From contig OX388347.1 of the NCBI GenBank assembly GCA_947579665.1, positions 39,006,943 to 39,070,942 of the forward strand: a stretch of 64,000 bases of DNA, read 5' to 3'. Below, piece by piece: positions 45,511-57,516 of the stretch. A model generated the notes under the pieces. The model did not search any database and was not told the DNA's origin. It saw nothing but the letters and a program-made list of their open reading frames with translations. The DNA comes from Sympetrum striolatum (lineage: Eukaryota; Arthropoda; Insecta; Odonata; Libellulidae). Numbering within the stretch: position 1 is the stretch's first letter; every line of letters starts with the position of its first letter. A program made the position numbers and the translations under genes.

Positions 45511-45829
45511 CATGAAGGTCGCCCCAGAGAAGACGACTGCTTTTCTTTCGGTGAGGAGTGAGGTGTTCTGAATTTCTCGTGAAATCACACTTGACCTCTC
45601 TGGAGGCTAAGTGGATATTATTATATTTTGTGAAGTTTCTGCAAACTGGACCATATCACGTAATATATGTATAATTTTCTGAAATCTTCATTAGTTTGGA
45701 TTTACTAAGTATAATTATTGTGTGTTATCGTATTTAAAAGTAATATTCTTGATAAATGTCTTACAGAGTTATTGTTTCTTATTTTTTCCTTATTTCTGAT
45801 TTGGTCGTTTGTGTCGCTGGGCCTGTTGA
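45511..45829. other. Non-coding stretch
   Basis: No gene or repeat recognised between the RAG1/Transib-like element and the Tigger relic. Confidence 0.35.
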
Positions 45830-46760
45830 CTTTCTAACAGCTATTTCACTAAAATAATCGAATGCCGTGTACCGGTGGATTTCAAGGTGGTTTGTCTTCG
45901 TATTTACTTGATATGTTGCATCAAGGGGAAGCAGATCGCTGAAAATCTAAGAACTGAAAATTTTGCTACATTCAATGGGTGGATTACATGTTTTGAGGAG
46001 CGGCACGGTCTTGTTTACAAGAAAATTTCCGGAGAGAGCACCATCGTTGATACGAAGACAGCAGGACAAGAGAAAATATTTCTTGTCAGCTCATCTGAAG
46101 GGTTACGCTTCACGCGATAACTATAATGTGGATGAAACTGGTCTATTCTTCATTTGTCTTAAAGATAGAACCCTCACAACAAATAGTATGTCCTGTCAAG
46201 GTTGGAAGAGTGCAAAGGAAAGATTAACAATGCTGGTGTGTGCCCACAGTGATGGAAGTCATAAAATGGAGGCTATTGTCATAGGAAAATAATAAAGCCT
46301 CCCTGTTAAAAAAAAACACAAAAACCTTTCCAGTGAAATATCATGCTAATAAAAAATCAAGGATGACAGCTACAATTTTTAATGAGTTTTTGCCAACTCT
46401 TTTTGGATTCGGTGGTGGGTGCTCAGCGACAGAAAATTTTATAATTTGCCGGCAGCTGTACTGCTCACCCTAAAGATAGGCCATATCTTAAAAACATTAA
46501 AGTTTTAGTTTATCCTCCTAATTGTACCAGCGTTCTACAACGACTAGACTTGGGTATTATTCGGTGCATAATCAGCTTTATCGAAAGCAACTAGTGCAAA
46601 AAGAGTTGTCTCGCTAATGGATTCGGGCATAAACATTGAATCATCAACATTTAAGATTAATGTTCTGCAAGCAATGCATTTTGTTCTTTCGGCATGGCGT
46701 CAGATCTCTAAAACCTTGATAACGAATTGCTTTGAAAAATGCTCTTATGAAGATGAAAGC
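45830..46760 (+). pseudogene. Tigger/pogo-type transposase relic
   Basis: Successive frames give the CENP-B-type HTH (KGKQIAENLRTENFATFNGW ... ERHGLVYKKISGES), the first catalytic block NVDETGLFFICLKDRTL, SAKERLTMLVCAHSDGSHKM, then ENFIICRQLYCSP (the second Asp block, mutated), PPNCTSVLQRLDLGIIRCI in decayed form, and KINVLQAMHFVLSAWRQISK near the C-terminus. At least five frameshifts or stops. It differs from the pogo elements at 39.5 and 57.5 kb, being closer to the Tigger/jerky type. Confidence 0.75.
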
Positions 46761-46969
46761 AGTCCAAATGATTCTGAATCCAATCTTGCATTTGATTCAA
46801 AGGATGATAACATCGATAATATCCCCACCCTAATGGAGGATCCATTTTTCAGCATTGATCTTCCTTCTCCTATCCCATTATTTGCTGACACACCTGGACA
46901 CCCTGTTTTAAACGCCGATCCTTCTTCTAACGAAGATAAGGAAATATCTTCTAACCACCTTTGTATCGC

Positions 46970-47165
46970 ATCTTCATCAGAAACATGGACCTCCCGTGGT
47001 CCAACAGGGAAGCTCACATCCCGTTGGATCGTCCCATACAAGGGTTGTATAGGTCGATGGGCTGTTCGAGTTTGAGTTCGAGTGCCATAATCTGCGACAT
47101 AGAGCATGTCCAGAATGGAAGAAGAGTGACGGACCACTTGAGGAACCTCCTTTCATCGCCAGCTG
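46970..47165 (+). pseudogene. Gypsy-like integrase C-terminal scrap
   Basis: TSRWIVPYKG, then CDIEHVQNGRRVTDHLRNLL in a shifted frame, matches the better kept copies at 50360-50470 (SRWIGPYRVIKVQSAVTFDI ... NVKNGRRAT) and 59390-59500. A short frame fused in from the Tigger side shows that the two relics abut. Confidence 0.65.
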
Positions 47166-48999
47166 ACCCCTAGCCATCCATGGCACCCAGATTTCCACAT
47201 CAAGGCAACGAGACATCCACTGCTACTTCACACATAAGCACCGAAGAGGAGCCTCAACCACCATCAAGTCCCATCCACGACGTAGAATGGAACTATTTTG
47301 AGTCAGATATCTTTGCGGTACCAACCTCTCCAGCCCCAGCCAACCCTTCCAGACCATACGGAAAACTTCCAAGTTTACTGGACACGCACATCCTGGGTCC
47401 AACTAATATTGCAACTTTTTGTATGCCTTCACTGTACAAAGATAGGGAAATGAAAACCGAAAGGGCCCCTCACTGATTCAGAAAATTCAAACTCCACTAC
47501 CACGAACAATCCAGGTCGGGCTTTCCCTTCGCCGTTCCCCTCCCCTCCCATGGATACAGAGCCAGATCTGAGGATAACAATCCACGGGTCAGGTATCAGA
47601 CCGACCCAAACCACAGGCCGCTCTCCTTGAAAACGCCTCAGCCCAGCTAGGATGCATAATCAAATACGTCGGCACCATAATCAACTAAGAAGGCAGGCAG
47701 AGTGAAATCTCGGAATTACCTCCTTCTATTCCAGCCGCAATGGGACATCCTCTGTTGAGGCATCTTCTTCCATTGATGCTTGTGGTAATGTGTCTCTAAT
47801 AGTCCTCAGTATTGGTCTTCCAGCCTCATGGCCAGCTCCTGGTAGTGACCGGCGAATGGATCGTGAATCTAGAGCTCCATGCGAACAACCTAGTGACGGC
47901 CCTTGAGGAGATGGAAGCCTAGTGTGAGTCTTTCTGTTGGTTGGAACCACGGTCGTCCAAGGCAGAGGAACATCCCACCTTATCACGGTGCAGCATTTGG
48001 CTCAAGTCTATAGCCAGGATTTGCTGCACCGAGTAATAAGCTCGGCCAGAGTAGCGCTTGAAATATCTTCATCCCTTCTCTCTATCACATCTCCATCAGG
48101 AGTTCTTCAAAGAGGCACAACCCTACAATCGGATACTTTGTTATCTGAGGTCTAACACACACTCTCACACTCCGATTCTCTGATATCAGAGATTTGTACC
48201 GAAATTTCCAGGTTAGAAGAGATTTTTTCTAGACTGCCAGTTCCAAATATTTTGACATCAGAGGAGTGGGAAGACAATCTTCTGGACTTCATCCAGCTTT
48301 ATCATCTATACAGTCCACAAATGGGGGGTGGTTTTGAGACCGATTCTCGTCATTACAAAGTTTTAAGAGAGAATAGAATTTTCCTCAGGAAATTTTGGTT
48401 GTGGGGGGCGGAAATTGATTAATCAATTCACCCAATACCAATAGGAAATAATCCTATAGAATGATATGAGGGTCTTTCATTTTCTGATTAATATGTTGAA
48501 AACTGGATTAAATGGTTCCACTCGTTTATGGCTGACAATATGCAACGGGTTGCATCCAAACCATGACGTACATATATCCTTTCTCTGGTGTAATCAGTTG
48601 GAAACAGATGTAATATTATAACGGACTGAAAAAATCATGCAGTTCAACGAGGATTTTTTCGTCAATGGGCTCTCCTTCCATCTCATTCCAACACGTGGAC
48701 AACCCTTTGGGGCGAGGACGTCCATGCCTATTACGAATCAGGGATTTTTATACATATAGCAAAAGGCTGAAATCAATACTTATTGTTAAAAATCAGGACA
48801 ATTTGTCTACCATCGGCGATATGTCTTGCTGTGTCTACGCATGACGATGTGGTGAGAGATTTTAGGAGGCTTTATCAGAATAATCGTCGCCGGAGAGAAA
48901 AAGCACTCGCTCTTTGTAGAAGGGCATGTCACAAGGTGACTTTTTGACATTTGTGTTCGGTGCACAGCTGCTGGCGGCCTATGGATTTCTTCGAATTGG
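47166..48999. other. Unresolved stretch, probably decayed Gypsy-like sequence
   Basis: GC content stays moderate and short frames are Pro/Ser-rich. At 48205-48370 a frame reads PNILTSEEWEDNLLDFIQLY ... RHYKVLRENRIFLRKFW, and 48480-48620 reads INMLKTGLNGSTRLWLTICN ... FLWCNQLETDVIL, which could be gag-like. I cannot assign it with confidence. Confidence 0.3.
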
Positions 49000-49246
49000 A
49001 TAGGAAGTGAGAACAATGGCGTCACAAAAGATGCGGCGGTCAAAAAGTTCCTCATCTATCTCCTTGGAAATCATTTCCTACTAAATACTGACCATAAGCC
49101 CCTCTGTTGGCTATTAACTATAAAGGAGTCAATACCGAGACTTGCCCACTGGATTATGGAGTTAACTGAATACTCCTTTGACATTAAGTACTGTCCTGGC
49201 AAGAAGATACGCATTCGGAAGCTCTATCGCATGCTCCTCAATTAAT
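49000..49246 (+). pseudogene. Gypsy-like RNase H domain fragment
   Basis: KFLIYLLGNHFLLNTDHKPL, then CWLLTIKESIPRLAHWIMEL, then YSFDIKYCPGKK is the end of a Ty3/Gypsy RNase H (TDH motif and tether). It runs directly into the integrase frame that follows. The first 40 bp (49000-49039) are shared with 58671-58710. The RT upstream is missing. Confidence 0.8.
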
Positions 49247-49253
49247 TCAACTT

Positions 49254-50490
49254 GTGGAAGGCAAGTGGATAAAAGAGCATATACGATATGAACCGTGTTG
49301 GGATGAGCTGCGTATAATTCGGGATCAGTCAGTTTGTCCCAATATCATACCGCGAAATGAGTTAGCAAGGAAAAACAACCCCGGCTACTCCTACAACGAA
49401 CGAGGTATCCTATACAAGATGCATCCAGGCGAACAGGAACCCAGAAGTACCATCTGCACCCCAAAGGTCATGAGGAGCTGCATATTAGCCAGGTGCCACG
49501 ATAACCTTTTGGCAGGTCATTTAGGGTTCGGTAAGACCATGGATCTGGTGCAACGACATTTCAATTGGGTAGGATGCTACTCCACCACCCGTGCGTACGT
49601 CCGGAATTCTATGTCATGAAGGAAGCAAAGGCAGGAACTGCCCAAGTACCTCTTCAACCAGTAACGGAGACGACCTACCCTCTACAAAAATAAGCTCTGG
49701 ATATCGTGGGACCACTGCCTAGGACAGAAGGCAATCGAAACATCCTGACCGGCCAGGATATTTGAGATTCCTGCCCAACCCACCGGCACGATCGTACGGG
49801 TATTCGTGGAACAAATTATTTGTTGTAACAGCGTCCCAAATTACTAACTCACAGACAGGGGAGCGAGTTTCACATCCAAATTAATGCAGGAAGTTTGCCG
49901 AAAACTTGAAATAGAATCAACATACACCTCCCCGTACAATCCAGCTGCAAATGGACGCTTGGAGCTTGCGCATCAGTCGATTTCAGTGGTAATCTCCCAC
50001 GACCACGAAGTTTCTCAGGATCATGCATATTGGGAAGAGAAGCTGAACTTCGCCCTATTCGCCTACCATAACGCAAAGCATAGGATAACTTGTTTTACAC
50101 CTTTCACTCCTGATGCATGATAGCGAATTGGTGATCCCATGGGACACTATGCTCACCCCCGAACAAGTATCCTACACGGAAGACCCTTCCTATGGCGAAG
50201 AGCTGCAGAATCTCTTACGGATGGCCCACGAACAAACCCCAGAGAGGAACTGACAAACCCATCAGTTGGAATACCACAAACATAACAAAGACTCGGGTTT
50301 ACCTAACATTTTCGTGGGACAGTTGGTCCTTATGAGAAACATGGTGCATTCCCAGGGACAATGCAGAAGGCTTGCATCCCGTTGGATAGGCCCATATAGA
50401 GTTATTAAAGTTCAAAGTGCAGTCACCTTCGACATCCAAAATGTAAAGAATGGAAGAAGAGCAACGGCCGCAACCTCTTACCCTTGCCAT
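49254..50490 (+). pseudogene. Gypsy-like integrase, broken
   Basis: The zinc-binding part reads CILARCHDNLLAGHLGFGKT ... VQRHFNWVGCY (H-H kept; the Cys pair is damaged). The catalytic core follows in pieces: LDIVGPLPRTEGNRNILT with the first Asp, a frameshifted LTxxRG segment for the second, and TSPYNPAANGRLELAHQSI with the Glu. The C-terminal tail reads GQLVLMRNMVHSQGQCRRLA, then SRWIGPYRVIKVQSAVTFDI. Several stops and frameshifts. It continues from the RNase H fragment in normal pol order. Confidence 0.8.
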
Positions 50491-50602
50491 CCAATCCACA
50501 TGATCAAAGTTTGTATGATAACCCAACTCCATCTACATCTAAAGACAATTTTTTTTTAAATTTTGTGCCGATCCCTAAACCAAGTACAAAAACAGCAAAA
50601 AA

Positions 50603-51202
50603 TGTAAACCCGAATGCAAAGCAACACTCAGAGATATTGACCAGCACTCCTGTAAAAGTAAGTTGGAAAAAGCTATGGAAAACTAAATTATCAATGAGGG
50701 AAAGAAGAAACAGAGGGAAATGAAGACAGCTGCACGTCTCCTGGGTTTTGAAAATGACCCTAACAATAAACGTTGTGATAACAAAGAAATCCCTAAATTT
50801 AAGAAGAAACCAATAAAATATAAAAAAGTAGTTAAAAAAGAGTTTGAGTCATCTGAAGAATCAGATGTTGATCCAAAGGTGTTGGGTCAAGACGACGAAT
50901 TCGACGACTTAGCCACAAATCCCTTGCCATTTGCAGTCAATAAGGATTCTTCTGACATTTGCAATATTTGTTGTGACATTGGAAAATGTTATGAACTATG
51001 GTACAGGTGCATTACCTGTTCTTCCTGGAGCCATGCTGACTGCTCTGTGGCAGACACAGCTGAAGATTATCTATGTTACTTCTGTTTAAATCCAAACTAG
51101 GCTTAACCATAAAAATTATATTTTTGAATTCTTTTTAAATTACATGTTTTCAATGTGGAGTTTCTTATAATTTTGAGTAAGTACTATTATTTTATTTGTA
51201 AA
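50603..51202 (+). repeat. Direct repeat A: PHD-tailed pogo-type 3' part
   Basis: About 600 bp nearly identical (about eight differences seen) to 53478-54076. It encodes KVSWKKLWKTKLSMRERRNR, then, after a stop/shift, a basic/acidic tail and a PHD-like finger (DICNICCDIGKCYELWYRCI ... SSWSHADCS ... YLCYFCLNPN). The layout resembles the C-terminal tail of the 39.5-kb pogo transposase but the sequence differs. The catalytic domain is absent. It forms the left border of the endogenous viral segment. Confidence 0.85.
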
Positions 51203-53477
51203 CAGAACGTGCACTGTTGCAACCCGGATTTAGACACTAAAGACGTGCAAAGACTGTTCGATCGCATCAACTTCATACTATCGGGGGGCTTACAGCAAGT
51301 TGAATTACAGAAGGATGTTAAGTTTAATGTCCGACCCCGTCATGTTTCGAAAAATGTGGTGCTGGCGAAGAGCCGAAAACTGTCCTATAACTGCATCGCA
51401 AGGTATATTGGTGCATGCAAATTATGACTTTCCTGTGCGTAATATCTTCGACGCCATGGACTCTGCAAGAATGCTGGAATTAGTGGGGTGTTATTTCTTT
51501 ACTGCAGATATGTTGATGGACAGAAAGGGAACGATTGACCACTACAGAATGTGGTGGGAGAGAATAAAGACCAAAGGCAAAAGGGAGATTATTAAATTCG
51601 GTTTAGTCGATGACTGCCAAGACATATATGAACATGATTATGAAGTGTTCATTCAAATTCCCTGCCTCACGCATTCAGTTTCTTCGTGAGGGAACAGTTT
51701 CAACATATCGCTGCTGGACAACCGCAACGGGTTACTGTTCTTTAGGATCACAAGAGAATTGAAGAGAAACAAAATCAGTGACACGCGAATTGTTCGTCTG
51801 TGGACTCCGAAGAGAAACTTGACTAAGGTAACGTTCTTTGACTACACACTACCAGGATACCCGAACACTGCTGAGGTCAAAATGGTGAGGAAGCACAGGT
51901 ATTTCGACACAGCTTTGGTGGAATTTGTGAAGGCTCTAACTTACTCTTTGGAAGGGTCTAGATTCACAGTGAGGATGGTCTATGAAATTGCGAGGGGACA
52001 TAATGTTCGCACCATCGTCAACGGTATAACTGTGACCGTCGGTACGAAAGCGACAGCGGATGAGGTGGTCGAGGTCTTTAATCGAGGTGTACATGTTGCA
52101 CCAGTTTAAGTTTAATAGGGCAATAACAAAAAAGAGGAATACAGCAGAGTCTTTGGAAGAGACATTATTCAAGATAGCACGATATGTCAGCAATGCTATG
52201 AACGGGTGTGTCCTCAGCGACGTAGAGAGGGTGACATACCTTAGAAAGTAAGGGGTTCTCAAGCAAAATGAGAATGTGAGTGATGACATTGTGGATGTCT
52301 CTGCCAAAATGCTAGCAAAGGATAAGCCCATGCACGATGCCATCAAGATCGCAGTGTCTGAAGTGTTCGGTGATTAGGACTGAACACTGAATCTTAGGTT
52401 TAGGTTTAAGTTTAATCACCTATATTTAGCTTTAGCTTTAGTTTGTTAATATAGTTTATGTCTTAGAGTTGTAAAATTGGTTTTGATTTTAAATCTTGTT
52501 TGACGATTGAATGTCCTTCAATATCTGTAACAACTCTGTTCATGTGATAGATGATAGTGTCACCACTAGTGACTGATCAAAAAAGCTCTTTAGCTCTTTA
52601 GCACATGCAGTTTACGTTTACACTTACACCACTACATGGAGCTCGGGCAAGGCTTTACAGGAATGTATTGACCGAATTCACGCTGCAAGGGAACACGCAC
52701 AGAAGGGGATGTTCCAGGTGTTTGCAGCAAAAGTGGGGAAATGCATTAAGAACCTATATAATCACTATCAATTTGCGGATCAGGAGGTGAGGGAGGAGGA
52801 CGCCGGGCCACGCTTCATTGGCATTCTCGCCGGGTTCATTGCAGCTTGTGCTTTCTCGGAGGATTTCAAAGTGACGATAGAGAAAGCCACTGAGTTCGTA
52901 GAGATAACGCAAATCACGCCTGAGATTAAGCATGCAATTTCCAAGGTAAAGGATGATTACCGACGTTTGCCGACCAGTACCAGACACTCGTTGACAGAGA
53001 GAACCATTTAAATGAAAAAATTTCCAAAGTAACCAACATGGTCATGAAGGAGATTCAAGCGGGGAAGCAGATGTCGGAACAAGTGGATTTACAAGTGCGA
53101 CGGTTGATGTCGGCTGCGAGCATAATGAGTATAGGTTCGGAAGACTCAGTGATACACAGCGAAACGGGCTCTGTCATGTCGTTCACAGATTCAACTACTT
53201 CAGAATCAGCGGAATTGCGATCGCCCGTCAAGTCGCTAAATCAAACGTCTGCGCCGATGGTTACTGTACACCAGGCGGTGGTGCAAGACAAGAAGGACTG
53301 GATTGAGGTGTGCTCGAATTACTCACTAATCTCAGCAGCCACTTCAGCAGTGGCGGCGGACTTACGCCGGGTGCGGGGTGCTAGCACTCACGAAGGATAT
53401 GCTGACAGAATACCAAACTTTCAATCCACTAGTTGGAAGTGAGTATAGAGATTGCAGCGTTACATCAGGTCCCCAAA
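51203..53477 (+). pseudogene. Endogenous viral element: alphavirus-like replicase, N-terminal part
   Basis: Positive-strand RNA virus-derived sequence between two direct repeats. Between 51210 and about 52380 successive frames show an alphavirus-like methyltransferase-guanylyltransferase region. Visible landmarks are a HCCNPDLDTKDVQ-like start, FGLVDDCQDIYEHDYEVF, and LLFFRITREL. A second part (about 52655-53442) continues with a helical region (FIGILAGFIAACAFSEDF) and a Ser/Thr-rich tail. Helicase and polymerase are absent. Several stops and frameshifts separate the frames, so it is not functional as a replicase. The type of methyltransferase fits negevirus/virga-like viruses of arthropods; family placement is inference. 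It may be a source of antiviral small RNA, but nothing in the sequence proves that. Confidence 0.6.
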
Positions 53478-54076
53478 ATATGTAAACCCGAATGCAAAGC
53501 AACACTCAGAGATATTGACCAGCACTCCTGTAAAAGTAAGTTGGAAAAAGCTATGGAAAACTAAATTATCAATGAGGGAAAGAAGAAACAGAGGGAAATT
53601 AAGACAGCTGCACGTCTCCTGGGTTTTGAAAATGACCCTAACAATAAACGTTGTGATAACAAAGAAATCCCTAAATTTAAGAAGAAACCAATAAAATATA
53701 AAAAAGTAGTTAAAAAAGAGTTTGAGTCATCTGAAGAATCAGATGTTGATCCAAAGGTGTTGGGTCAAGACGACGAATTCGACGACTTAGCCACAAACCC
53801 CTTGCCATTTGCAGTCAATAAGGATTCTTCTGACATTTGCAATATTTGTTGTGACATTGGAAAATGTTATGAACTATGGTACAGGTGCATTACCTGTTCT
53901 TCCTGGAGCCATGCTGACTGTTCTGCTGCAGACACAGCTGAAGATTATCTATGTTACTTCTGTTTAAATCCAAACTAGGCCTAACCATAAAAATTATGTT
54001 TTTGAATACTTTTTAAATTACATGTTTTCAATGTGGAGTTTCTTATAATTTTGAATAAGTACTATTATTTTTTTTG
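53478..54076 (+). repeat. Direct repeat B: PHD-tailed pogo-type 3' part
   Basis: Second copy of 50603-51202, same orientation. Differences seen include ATG/ATT near 53598, ATCCC/ACCCC near 53798, the codons at 53922-53928 (GCTCTGTGG against GTTCTGCTG) and the T-run near 54067. Homology begins and ends exactly at the borders of the viral segment. Confidence 0.85.
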
Positions 54077-55803
54077 TACCGATAAAAATAATTTGTGTGT
54101 GAAAAAAGTCGTATCTCTCTTTATTTTAACCTGTTCACCCCTGCGTATCATTACCCAACCACATGCGCACCATAGCCTTACCATGAGGGTAATCATGCAC
54201 AAATGCATCTTGTTAGTTTATGCAATATATTTAGTTAACCTTAAGGAATATCATAGTGATAATTTTTACTAATGTACACAGATATATTTAGAAGAGTTAT
54301 ACATAGGCATTTTCCTTTTAATTGCCACAATTAGGGTAAAATAATTCTTTTGGTTTAGGTGCGCATCATTCCCCCACTTTACCTTAAGGCTGCTCTTTAC
54401 CACACAGAAAAAGCTGTTTTTATACTGTTTCTATTGCCCTCGCAGTGAAGACAATTTAAAACTTACAAAGTTTTACTTTCACCAACCGATGCTTAAAAGA
54501 TGAAACTACGGTACAACAGGATCTTTTTATTGATATTGCATACTGAATTCGTTAAAAGCATAAGCAAATATTGCTCATTTTCTCTGCCACGTTCCTATAA
54601 GATAAGATAAGATAGCAAAAAAAGCTCTTGTTGCATGGTAGCTGTATCCTTTATCTTACGATTGAGACACTACTCAGGTACATTATATTCGTACAAGAAG
54701 AGTAATTAGGGAAATTGCAGAGTATGATAATGTAGCAAGAAATTGGCGCTGCATATGCCCAGCGGAGCAAGTTCCAATTCCACCGGCTCCCTCCTTCCCC
54801 ACCCAGGTCCCAAGACTAAAGATGAGGCCAAAACTCCAGGAGGTCCATCCCTTGGGTCCACCTTTTTTCTAAAGGTCCGGTCAGCGGTTATTTTTGGAAA
54901 TTATGGTTAATATTAAGTATAATAATTTTAATAAGTAGCTTTAATTGAATAAGTAGTCCACAATTTATTTCCTTATGGTTTGCTGATTAATTTGATAACA
55001 AACACTTTGAAGATATGCTGATATTATCAATAAAAGTCTTTTTTGCGGTGATTTCTAGGTATCATATGACAAAAATTATGTAATTTTGGGAAATCAGGAA
55101 AAATGATGTTCTCTGATTAACAAAAAATAATAACAGCGGAATTCATGGAATAGATGAATTTGAATGAATGTGCTTACTATAAATAATTATATTAGTTTTT
55201 AAACTTTATTACTAGAATTAAACTTTTTAATTATCTAAATCGTCTTTTACTGTTGATTGTTACATGATGGTTCTTCTTCATCATCATATTCACTTCCAAT
55301 GAAAGTATTATCTGCAGATGTTATTGTTTTTTTGGAGATGTTATTTATGTGTGTTTTTCCTCAATTAAAAGTTATAGCCAATTTCATCCCTGAAATCTTG
55401 TTCTTACTCTTTAAGATAACCTCCTGTTCAAGTGGAGAATTTGGAGCTCTTGAGCGTTGCATCATCTAACTCAAGAGTGGCCCATGATAGACCAAAATGC
55501 TGATGAAGATTTTTATTATTGCTAACAACAAGGTAAATACGACATAGCGTCTCAGTAAGTTAGTTTGTGCCAAGAAAACGGAAATCTCTGTGAGCGAAAA
55601 GGTGATATCTCTCGTCGAGGAAATAGCAATGCAACGTTTGGGTGCTATTAGAACTCGCAGCTCGAAAAATTGTATTTCTCAGTCCACCTTAATATTTTAT
55701 TTCAATATAATATTGTCAAATTTTGCAATTTGTGCAAAAAATATATAATTTTATCTATGCTCTGATTGGAAGAAGTAACTAGCTTCCAGGGAAATCCAAT
55801 GGC
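54077..55803. other. Non-coding stretch with pogo-type end-like motifs
   Basis: GTGCGCATCATTCCCCCACT followed by TTACC at about 54360, and CTGCGTATCATTACCC at about 54141, look like decayed terminal motifs of the PHD-tailed element. A small GATAAGATAAGATA tract lies near 54598. No gene is supported. Confidence 0.35.
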
Positions 55804-56214
55804 ATGAAGACGGAGAAGAGGACAGTGTTGAAGGGACCAACGTCAGTTAGTTTCCAGCCAAGCCTATCCCCTTTTAAAAAGGTTTCAAAATCCACGGAAC
55901 CCCTTTCTTCCACCCTCTCTTACTCCTTCTTCCGAGAATCCTGCTCTCCACTACGGGATGTGTTTCCGGCCCTTTTCCGAAGGTTCCAGATAGCCATAAC
56001 TTTACCCAGCATCATTTCTTCGACCCTTTCTCCGATCCATCTCCAGTGTCGCCGCTTCTTACCAATTCCTCTGTCATTTCACCTAAGTACAGGACAAGAG
56101 GAGTTGTACGGCTAGGTCCTTATCATGTGTTTGGTGACCACGACAAGTGCGATGCATACTAATGTAAGGACCCCAAAGCTGGAGAGGAAAATTTAGTTCC
56201 ACAAATGAGAAGCT
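55804..56214. other. Unrecognised open stretch
   Basis: A 103-codon plus-strand frame (55804-56115) is Ser/Pro/Phe-rich with no recognisable domain. Judged a chance frame or decayed transposon sequence. Confidence 0.25.
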
Positions 56215-56695
56215 GCAGTCTTTGGGAAGAAATTGTTTATGCAAACTCTCTTCTCGCCCACCACTCTCCCTTATTGATAATAAACGTCACGAACAATATG
56301 GCGGAATCCTTCAACTCCATAGTTGCCAAATATATTGGAGGAAAGAGAATCAATTATTGTTGAAGAGGCTCTTATCAAACCTGATGGGATATCGCTGCGA
56401 TCTCATTCAACAGTGAACATAAGCTGCAACATCATATACATTGTGGTCTGACAAATGCTAGCGCGGGGGAATTTATGAAAAAACACTCAAGCTCCTTAGA
56501 AATTAGGGCATTGAAAAGGAAGTCTCAACTGGAATCTTCATTGTCAAGAAATAGGAAGCGTCTAGAATTTGAGGGGACTGACATCCACTACAAGCTGAAA
56601 TATCAACTCCTGGACACAGAACCTGTAGACAATGTGGTGAAGGAAGCTTTCCTGTCCTCTCTATCCTTGAGTGAAGCTTTCTTAAATAATTAATT
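56215..56695 (+). pseudogene. Mutator/YqaJ-type transposon protein fragment
   Basis: Frames joined across shifts read EEIVYANSLLAHHSP, then NNMAESFNSIVAKYIGGKRI, then a block with stops, then the Lys/Arg-rich tail RALKRKSQLESSLSRNRKRL and TDIHYKL. I associate the N-AE-FNS-VAK-IGGKRIN pattern with large arthropod proteins that pair a Mutator-like transposase domain with a YqaJ-type nuclease. Only this middle part is present. Recognition is from memory of the family pattern. Confidence 0.4.
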
Positions 56696-56879
56696 ATATT
56701 TTCCTAATCAAAACTGAGCACTTTAGCAATGTTGCAAATGTGTAATTGCATTTCAAGGAGCCAAATTAGCAGCTATATTTCGATATCTTCTTTAGTATGA
56801 AACACATGAACTCTGACAAATGTTATGATTTATTTTTTTTTAATAAAGTCTTTTTTTCTGTTTTGTAGAATATTTGGTA

Positions 56880-56925
56880 GGGGAGACCCGGGCAAAGTGG
56901 CCAACATGGGCAAAGTGGCCAGACC
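56880..56925 (+). mobile_element. Left end of a pogo-like element
   Basis: GGGGAGACCCGGGCAAAGTG starts directly after TA (56878-56879), the target dinucleotide of the Tc1/mariner/pogo superfamily. The core GGGCAAAGTGGCCA occurs twice here and again as a minisatellite at 57245. The transposase at 57.5 kb lies inside. Confidence 0.6.
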
Positions 56926-57244
56926 AGGTTTTTGGGTCCGTAAGGTGCTGCTCCCTAGCGTCAGTCATGATAACTACATGAGTAGGACGCCATTAGTTGT
57001 GTGAGGAAGTTTGGGTGCGATGCGTTTGCGTTTGTCAGTTTTATGAAGAAAACATTGGTTTTTACTGCTGCTGATCTAAGGTCCGTGCTTAATACTATTC
57101 GCTTTGTACTTTTACTGTTATTTTCTTAAGTTAATCAACCAGATTGCTAAGAATAGTATGTATTTACGCTGTTTGATATCTCAATCAACTGTGTAGGTTT
57201 CAGCAGATGCGGGGGTAGAGGGATTTTAATTAATGGCGTCGTTT

Positions 57245-57339
57245 CGGGCAAAGTGGCCACGGGCAAAGTGGCCACGGGCAAAGTGGCCACGGGCAAAGTG
57301 GCCACGGGCAGAGTAGCCATGATGGCCACTTTGCCCGGC
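57245..57339 (+). repeat. 15-bp minisatellite x5 plus inverted copy
   Basis: CGGGCAAAGTGGCCA occurs four times exactly and once with two changes (57245-57319), then is met by the inverted form GGCCACTTTGCCCGG (57325-57339). The unit is the same motif as the element's terminus, so terminal sequence has been amplified inside the element. Confidence 0.9.
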
Positions 57340-57516
57340 AGAAGTCCTTTTGTGGATTATAATTGTAATATTATAATTGTAATACTAATTATTATTAAGT
57401 ATTAAACAGGTTTTAGTACAATTTGACTCATATTTTTGGCTCTTATAATATGTAATAGCTTATTATCATAGCCTATAGGTAGGCCTACATAGATATTTTT
57501 GGTTTTAGGTTTTGAA

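Noticed and set aside
45499..45540. A complete V(D)J-type signal with nonamer
   Set aside because: Only the heptamer and an ACAAAATCC string two bases further in are present; no nonamer at 12- or 23-bp spacing was seen.
57147..57329. A repetitive VATLP protein on the minus strand
   Set aside because: Translation of the 15-bp minisatellite.
57245..57339. A CRISPR-like array
   Set aside because: Fifteen-base units directly abut without spacers, in a eukaryotic transposon.
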